A stretch of 64,000 nt of DNA from Streptomyces sp. cf386 (GTDB lineage Bacteria > Actinomycetota > Actinomycetes > Streptomycetales > Streptomycetaceae). Where the stretch lies: positions 95,316 through 159,315 of the forward strand of contig NZ_FNHV01000022.1 in the NCBI RefSeq assembly GCF_900103585.1, written 5' to 3'. The notes beneath the pieces were generated by a model, which was given only the letters and a program-made list of their open reading frames with translations, did not search any database and had not been told where the DNA came from. The translations under genes were made by a program, and so were the position numbers. Positions 59,840 to 64,000 of the stretch are shown here, in pieces. The first letter of the stretch is position 1. Every line of letters starts with the position of its first letter.

Positions 59840-60819
59840 GACGCCGCCTCCCCCACACACCGCGTGCGCTGCACGCCCAGCCCGGTGATCGCCCCCTCCA
59901 TGACGTCGCCGTCGCGCAGCAGCCGCCCCCAGTGGAGGCCGTTCCCGGCCGGGCTGCCGGTCAGCACCAGGTCACCCGGCAGGAGTCGCGCGGTCTGCGA
60001 GATGTACGACACCAGCCGCGCGACGCCGAAGAGCATGTCCTTGGTGGACTCGTCCTGCATGGTGTCGCCGTTGAGCTTGAGGGTGACCCGCAGCTCACCG
60101 GGATCGGCGACCGACTCGGCCGGCACGAGCCACGGCCCGAGCGGGGTGAAGCCCGGGGCGTTCTTGCAGCGCAGCCAGTCGGTGCCGATGGCCTTCATGT
60201 CCCGGCGGAAGACCGTGGCCCGGTCGGTGAGGTCGTTGGCGATCGTGTACCCGGCGACGTGGTCGAGCGCCTCCTCGACGGACACCCGATAAGCGGGCTT
60301 GGCGATTACGGCCGCCAACTCCAGCTCCCAGTCCGGCTGTTCGGCCCACGCGGGCAGGACGACGTCGTCGTACGGACCTGCGACGGTGCTCGGCAGCCCG
60401 ATGAACACATACGGCAGGTCCTCGGCGGCCCGCCGGTCCATGACCGCGGCGATCTCGGCCCGCGCCTCCTCCACCGTGCGCGGGTCGTCGGGGGAGCGGT
60501 GGGCGACCTCCAGGTCAATGACGTGCTGCCGGTAGTTGGCACCGGACTGGAAGATCTGCCGGGGCTCGACGGGTGCGTGCACCCGCAGTCCCTCCAGCGG
60601 CTGCCACTCCCCGGCGTCGTCATCGGCCAGGGCGCGCAGCACGGGGAGCGTGTCCTCCCACCGTTCCAGTACGGCACGCAGCTCGGCCGGCGCCGAGTCC
60701 AGGGCACGGCCCAGGTCGAGCACCCGGCCCTTGGCCAGCAGACCGGGGAACGGCTCCCCGTCCGGGGCGGAGAACGTGCCGAGCGCGAACGGGCCGACAG
60801 GTTGCACAAGTGTTGCCAT
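59836..60819 (-). CDS. Fumarylacetoacetate hydrolase family protein (second copy)
   Basis: 327 residues from the ATG complementary to 60817-60819, with GGAGGACATCTC before it. FAH-type metal cluster DWELELAAVIAK (about 153-164), ANDLTDRATVFRRDM, CKNAPGFTPLGPWLVP and GDLVLTGSPAGNG are in the expected order. It differs clearly from the first copy in the operon to the left, so it is not a recent duplicate. First gene of a two-gene operon divergent from the LysR gene. It would hydrolyse a diketo acid or act as a hydratase or decarboxylase. Confidence 0.87.
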   Translation of the reverse strand: MATLVQPVGPFALGTFSAPDGEPFPGLLAKGRVLDLGRALDSAPAELRAVLERWEDTLPVLRALADDDAGEWQPLEGLRVHAPVEPRQIFQSGANYRQHVIDLEVAHRSPDDPRTVEEARAEIAAVMDRRAAEDLPYVFIGLPSTVAGPYDDVVLPAWAEQPDWELELAAVIAKPAYRVSVEEALDHVAGYTIANDLTDRATVFRRDMKAIGTDWLRCKNAPGFTPLGPWLVPAESVADPGELRVTLKLNGDTMQDESTKDMLFGVARLVSYISQTARLLPGDLVLTGSPAGNGLHWGRLLRDGDVMEGAITGLGVQRTRCVGEAAS

Positions 60820-60865
60820 GAGATGTCCTCCCGCTGGGTTGCGGTCTACTCTGACCCCGATCGGC

Positions 60866-60886
60866 GGATCACGGAAATCAATCTTG
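60866..60886. promoter_or_regulatory. Candidate LysR binding site in the divergent gap
   Basis: The reverse strand reads TTCACAAGATTGA here, a T-n11-A motif with weak dyad symmetry, in the 120-base gap shared by the LysR gene and the FAH-cyclase operon. Low certainty, as such motifs are short. Confidence 0.3.
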
Positions 60887-60939
60887 TGAATGTGCCGAAT
60901 CCACGGCATGGATGGCTCTCGCTCGCTAGGTGGTGCCCG

Positions 60940-61857
60940 GTGAACCTGTCCCGACTCGACCTCAATCTGGTCGTAGCCCTGCGCGCCCTGCTGGAGGAAC
61001 GCAACGTCACCCGGGCCGGCGAGCGCATCGGACTGAGCCAGCCGGCGATGAGCGCGGCCCTGTCCCGGCTGCGCCGCCATTTCGACGACGAATTGCTCGC
61101 CCGGACCGGCAACGCCTACGAACTGACGCCGCTCGGCGTGGCGTTGCGGGACCGCAGCGCCACCGCCTGCGACCTGCTGGAGCGCGTCTTCGCCAGCCAG
61201 GCCGACTTCGACCCGGCCGCCGAGTCACGCGAGTTCACACTGCTCGCCTCCGACTACAGCGCCGCCGTGTTCGGCTCCGCGCTCGCCCGCGCCATCCACC
61301 ACGAGGCCCCCGGTATCCGGCTCGCCTTCCAGCACCCGGCGCCCTCCGTCGACGAGAACACGGCCGTCCTGCTGAGCACGGTCGACGGACTGCTGATGCC
61401 GCACGGTGTCATCGACGGCTTCCCCGCCACCGACCTCTTCCAGGACCGCTGGCTGTGCATGATCGCCGACGACCACCCCGAGGTCGGCGACGCCCTCACC
61501 CTCGACCACCTGGCCCGCCTCCCCTGGGCCGTCTACCAGCGCCCCTACGACGCCCCCGCCGCCCGCCAGCTGAGCATGCTCGGCATCAGCCCTCAGGTGG
61601 AGGTCTCCGTCCAGACCTTCCAGCTGCTGCCGTACATGGTCGAGGGCACCCGCAGGGTCGCGATGATCCAGGAGCGCCTGGCGCGCAGGGCGGTGCGGTC
61701 GGCGGGAGTGCGTGTGCTGCCCTGCCCGTTCGAGGCCGTGCCGGTGCAGGTGGCGTTGTGGTGGCATCCGGTGCATGCGCAGGACGCGGCGCACATCTGG
61801 CTGCGGCAGAAGGCGGCGGAGGTGGGGGCGGGGCTGATGGTTGAGGGCAAGGGTTGA
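60940..61857 (+). CDS. LysR-family transcriptional regulator
   Basis: 305 residues from GTG 60940, preceded by AGGTGG six bases upstream. N-terminal winged helix (about 4-62): LDLNLVVALRALLEERNVTRAGERIG, then LSQPAMSAALSRLRRHFDDELL (both shortened in citation: core LSQPAMSAALSRLR). The C-terminal periplasmic-binding-like domain (about 90-300) has FTLLASDYSAAVFGSALA and MVEGTRRVAMIQERLA, as in NodD/LinR-type members, which respond to aromatic compounds. Divergent from the FAH-cyclase operon and so its likely activator. It may also act on the monooxygenase operon or the MFS gene. Confidence 0.87.
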   Translation: MNLSRLDLNLVVALRALLEERNVTRAGERIGLSQPAMSAALSRLRRHFDDELLARTGNAYELTPLGVALRDRSATACDLLERVFASQADFDPAAESREFTLLASDYSAAVFGSALARAIHHEAPGIRLAFQHPAPSVDENTAVLLSTVDGLLMPHGVIDGFPATDLFQDRWLCMIADDHPEVGDALTLDHLARLPWAVYQRPYDAPAARQLSMLGISPQVEVSVQTFQLLPYMVEGTRRVAMIQERLARRAVRSAGVRVLPCPFEAVPVQVALWWHPVHAQDAAHIWLRQKAAEVGAGLMVEGKG

Positions 61858-61891
61858 GCAACGCCCCGAAGGGGCGGGGGACTGTATCGAT

Positions 61892-61937
61892 GTGCGGCTC
61901 CGCCGCGTGGGCCCGACCGGCCACGACGGAGCCGCAC
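61892..61937. terminator. Hairpin between the convergent LysR and MFS genes
   Basis: GTGCGGCTCCG (61892-61902) pairs perfectly with CGGAGCCGCAC (61927-61937), 11 pairs with a 24-base loop. A smaller stem CGCCCC-GAA-GGGGCG (61862-61876) lies before it. Confidence 0.6.
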
Positions 61938-61994
61938 TCGCCCGACAATCCGTCGTGGCACGCACCGTGGGTCGTTCGGCAGCTCGACCGGCCG

Positions 61995-63296
61995 TCAGGC
62001 CAACCGCTCCGGCAACGGTCGCGCATCAACCGCCCCCACCCGCCCCGCCCGCCGCCGGGCGGCCGCCCACAGCCCCGCCGCGACCAGCGCCGCAGCCACG
62101 CCCAACACACCCACCGCCCCCGCGAGCGAGCCCACCCCCGCCTCCACGGCGAGCAGCACCAGCGGACAGACGAACTCCCCACCGAAGAAGGCCGCCGTCC
62201 ACAGCCCCGTCCCCCGGCCACGGTCCTCGAACGCCAGCCGGGACATGGCGCTCGTCAACAGGGCAGGCAGCAACATGCCCGTGCCCAGGCAGTTGATCAC
62301 CGCCCCGGCGACCAGCAGCGGAACGTTCTCCGCCACGAACATCACCCCGAACCCGGCCGCGCAGAGCGCGAACACGGCGGGCAGCATCGGATCGGGGGAG
62401 CGCTTCAGACGGGCGAAGACGACGGCCCCGCCCACGGTGGCGGCGCTCGCGATCGCGGTGGCCAGGCCGATGACGCCGGAGTTCGCCACGCCGAGATCGT
62501 CGAGCAGATACGCCATCTCCACCGGGACGGTGTAGAAGACCATCGCCCCGAAGAAGGTGAGCGCACAGATGCCCGCCAACTGCCGCCAGGGGAAGGGGCG
62601 TCGGGGCGCCGACGAGACGGCGGCTCGGGCGGTGGCCTCGTCGGTGGCCGTGCGGGCCGCCGGGTGGGGCAGGTTGGGCAGGGCGGAGGCCATCAGCGGG
62701 GCGAGGATCAGGCTGACGGCGTAGATCCAGAAGGGCACCTTCCAGCCCGCCGCGCCCACGGCGCCGCCGAGCGCGAAGAAGACGGTGGCCGACGCGGAGG
62801 CGCACATCGTCTGCAGCGCGAGGTACTTCACGCGCCGGTGCCCGGAGTAGTAGTCGCAGATCAGAGTGGTGCAGCAGGTCATGATGGCGGCCTCGGCGAC
62901 CCCGACCAGGGCCCGGCCGGCGATGATCGCGCCGAGCGAGTCCAGCCAGAGAGGCGCCGTGCCGAACACGGCGTACAGGACGGTCGTGACGACCAGCAGC
63001 CGCTTGCGGCCCAGCCGGTCCACGATCACCCCGGCGAACGGGGCCAGCAGCGCCAGCGACAGTGCCGGGACGGTCAGCGCGAGGGGGACGAGGGCCTTGG
63101 CGCCCGGCGTCGAGGCGAAGTGGTCCTGCATCTTGGGCAGCACCGGGGCTATCAGCACGGCCCCCAGGATCGGCAGACAACTGCCCGCCATCAGCAGGGC
63201 CACGCGCACCAGATGGGCGGGGCCCGACACAGCGACGGGCGACGGAGCGGCGTCGTCGACCGGGGCGGACGGGGTCGGGGACATGGATCCGGGCAT
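61995..63296 (-). CDS. MFS transporter
   Basis: 433 residues from the ATG complementary to 63294-63296, with TGGAGTC before it; the open frame extends upstream but only with Arg-rich, unlikely sequence. Twelve membrane helices are expected. Motif A is recognisable between helices 2 and 3 (FAGVIVDRLGRKRLLV), and VGVAEAAIMTCCTTLICDYYSGHRRVKYLA covers helices 4-5 (shortened). It belongs to the drug/metabolite and aromatic-acid branches of the superfamily. Next to a catabolic cluster and a LysR gene, it may import the aromatic substrate or export an intermediate. Direction of transport cannot be told. Confidence 0.85.
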   Translation of the reverse strand: MPGSMSPTPSAPVDDAAPSPVAVSGPAHLVRVALLMAGSCLPILGAVLIAPVLPKMQDHFASTPGAKALVPLALTVPALSLALLAPFAGVIVDRLGRKRLLVVTTVLYAVFGTAPLWLDSLGAIIAGRALVGVAEAAIMTCCTTLICDYYSGHRRVKYLALQTMCASASATVFFALGGAVGAAGWKVPFWIYAVSLILAPLMASALPNLPHPAARTATDEATARAAVSSAPRRPFPWRQLAGICALTFFGAMVFYTVPVEMAYLLDDLGVANSGVIGLATAIASAATVGGAVVFARLKRSPDPMLPAVFALCAAGFGVMFVAENVPLLVAGAVINCLGTGMLLPALLTSAMSRLAFEDRGRGTGLWTAAFFGGEFVCPLVLLAVEAGVGSLAGAVGVLGVAAALVAAGLWAAARRRAGRVGAVDARPLPERLA

Positions 63297-63705
63297 GGCG
63301 ACTCCAGGGGACGGTGTACGGGAGCGGGCATGCCTTTTACGGGCGCCGACGACGCACGGCATGCTGTGGATCCCCGCACGGCGGATGCGGCGGACGGCCG
63401 TACGCCGGCGGCTGGTCCGGACAGCGGCGTGCGGGTAGGGACGACTATGAGCCGTCCGGCTTCCTGTCGCCATCCTCCACGCGATCCGAATCCCGGATCC
63501 GGCTCATCCACGCGGTGGATGACCTCCGACCTGCCTGCTCAGGTCACCGCGAGGCGATCACGACGCCGCGGCCGAAGTCCCGCACTCGCCAGACACGTCC
63601 GCCCGGCACCTGGCCCCCGCCCCCGTGCCGCGAACAACTCCGCCTTCGCCCCCGACAGTCCGCGCCGACCCCCGAGACGCGGCCCGCGCACCTGGCCCCG
63701 GACAG
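63297..63705. other. Gap of about 400 bases without a supported gene
   Basis: Open frames here are short or antisense and Arg/Pro-rich. The gap contains the inverted repeat TCATCCACGCGGTGGATGA (63504-63522), about 210 bases upstream of the MFS start, and near its right end the terminator of the Lys-Pro repeat gene. No promoter is clear. Confidence 0.4.
63504..63522. promoter_or_regulatory. Perfect 8-3-8 inverted repeat, candidate operator
   Basis: TCATCCACGCGGTGGATGA is a perfect dyad upstream of the MFS gene. The same half-site GTGGATGA occurs in the inverted repeat at 10671-10701. Confidence 0.4.
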
Positions 63706-63743
63706 CGTAGTGCCGGGCCCGGACAACCGGGCCCGGCACTACG
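63706..63743 (-). terminator. Very strong terminator of the Lys-Pro repeat gene
   Basis: CGTAGTGCCGGGCCCGG (63706-63722) and CCGGGCCCGGCACTACG (63727-63743) form 17 perfect pairs around the tetraloop ACAA, 54 bases past the stop codon of the reverse-strand gene entering from the right. Confidence 0.85.
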
Positions 63744-63796
63744 GCCGACCTGTGCGGTCCCCCGAGGGACCGGGGATCAGCTTCTCCTTGCCGTTG

Positions 63797-64000
63797 TCAC
63801 CAGCCGTGCTTCGAGTGCCCGTGGTGGTCTGACTTCTTGGGGTAGTCAGGCTTGGACGGGAGTGAGGGCTTGGACGGCTTCTCGGGGATGGAGGGCTTGG
63901 AGGGTAGCTCCGGCTTGGAGGGGAGTGCGGGCTTGTGGGGGATGGAGGGCTTGGCCGGGAGCTCCGGCTTGGAGGGGAGTGCGGGCTTGTGGGGGATGGA
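63797..64000 (-). CDS. Lys-Pro repeat protein, C-terminal 67 residues (N-terminus beyond window)
   Basis: Reverse-strand frame open to the window edge, ending at the TGA complementary to 63797-63799. It reads as tandem 18-residue units SIPHKPALPSKPELPxKP: two near-identical copies, then a degenerate SIPEKPSKPSLPSKPDYP, and a His-rich tail KKSDHHGHSKHGW. Almost every third residue is Pro and Lys-Pro recurs every six or so residues, giving an extended, strongly basic rod. The 54-base DNA repeats are nearly identical, and codon use matches the genome. This missed reading would be short for an automatic caller, but the pattern and the strong terminator 54 bases downstream support a real gene. Possibly a surface or cell-wall-spanning protein; the His tail could bind metal. 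No family recognised. Confidence 0.7.
   Translation of the reverse strand, partial: SIPHKPALPSKPELPAKPSIPHKPALPSKPELPSKPSIPEKPSKPSLPSKPDYPKKSDHHGHSKHGW
63839..64000. repeat. 54-base tandem repeats encoding the Lys-Pro units
   Basis: On the given strand GGGCTTGTGGGGGATGGAGG and the following bases recur at a 54-base spacing (copies ending near 63946 and 64000), with a third, diverged unit before them. The array continues beyond the window. Confidence 0.75.

Noticed and set aside
58877..60819. Kynurenine pathway operon (formamidase plus FAH)
   Set aside because: No kynureninase, tryptophan dioxygenase or 3-hydroxyanthranilate dioxygenase is present, and the cyclase-family motif is of the longer, less specific type.
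63839..64000. CRISPR array at the right edge
   Set aside because: The repeats are contiguous 54-base units without spacers and encode an in-frame Lys-Pro repeat protein.

Overview
The window is chromosomal DNA of a Streptomyces or a very close actinomycete. Support comes from the very high G+C with G/C-ending codons, GTG and TTG starts, Tat and Sec exported enzymes, several SpoIIE-type phosphatases with RsbW-like kinase domains, DUF2637, PucR/IclR/GntR regulators and DmdR/IdeR-type iron boxes. I see no tRNA, rRNA, CRISPR array, transposase, integrase or replication origin. The window opens inside a glycosyl hydrolase gene and closes inside a Lys-Pro repeat protein gene; both are cut by the edges.

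Layout. 1-6.6 kb: exported glycosyl hydrolase (partial), DUF456 protein, TrmB/LuxR-type regulator and a large secreted subtilisin-like protease. 6.7-12.5 kb: a PP2C-like protein without the usual metal aspartates, a membrane-anchored HTH protein divergent from a small secreted protein, an orphan RsbW-like kinase and a DUF2637 membrane protein. 12.7-15.5 kb: an iron-box-controlled FhuF-like [2Fe-2S] protein, a GntR regulator and a TPR-like protein. 15.7-24.6 kb: purine catabolism, with PucR regulator, three-subunit xanthine dehydrogenase, NCS2 purine permease and XdhC maturation factor. 24.5-27.5 kb: a stand-alone LanC-like protein coupled to an SRPBCC protein, then a DUF2278/lamin-tail protein. 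27.5-31.1 kb: a heterodimeric ABC exporter behind an iron box. 31.1-34.2 kb: two secreted GH43 arabinan/arabinoxylan enzymes in one operon. 34.4-36.4 kb: a Tat-exported L-amino-acid-oxidase-like flavoenzyme.

36.4-44.0 kb: a C45 (penicillin acyltransferase-like) Ntn hydrolase transcribed with a complete dipeptide-type ABC importer, divergent from an RpiR regulator; it looks like a system that imports and deacylates an N-acylated compound. 44.0-53.8 kb: four SpoIIE-type phosphatases, two fused to RsbW-like kinase domains, around an IclR regulator; no anti-anti-sigma (STAS) partner is encoded here. 53.8-63.3 kb: a catabolic region of two terminator-separated operons: (a) flavin monooxygenase, ACMSD-like amidohydrolase, extradiol-type VOC dioxygenase, FAH-family hydrolase and SDR; (b) a second FAH-family hydrolase plus a cyclase/formamidase-like hydrolase, divergent from a LysR regulator, followed by an MFS transporter. 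Together they suggest hydroxylation, ring opening, decarboxylation and hydrolysis of an unidentified aromatic or heteroaromatic acid.

Most notable: the ABC exporter whose two nucleotide-binding domains are degenerate in complementary ways and which sits behind an iron box; the C45/ABC/RpiR unit with a recognisable promoter and overlapping inverted repeat; the orphan catabolic gene set; the phosphatase cluster, including one with a Asp-to-Asn change in its TDG motif and a duplicated start site; a palindromic repeat inserted in frame in a xanthine dehydrogenase subunit; and the Lys-Pro repeat protein at the right edge. All functions are inferred from reading the sequence; no database search was possible.
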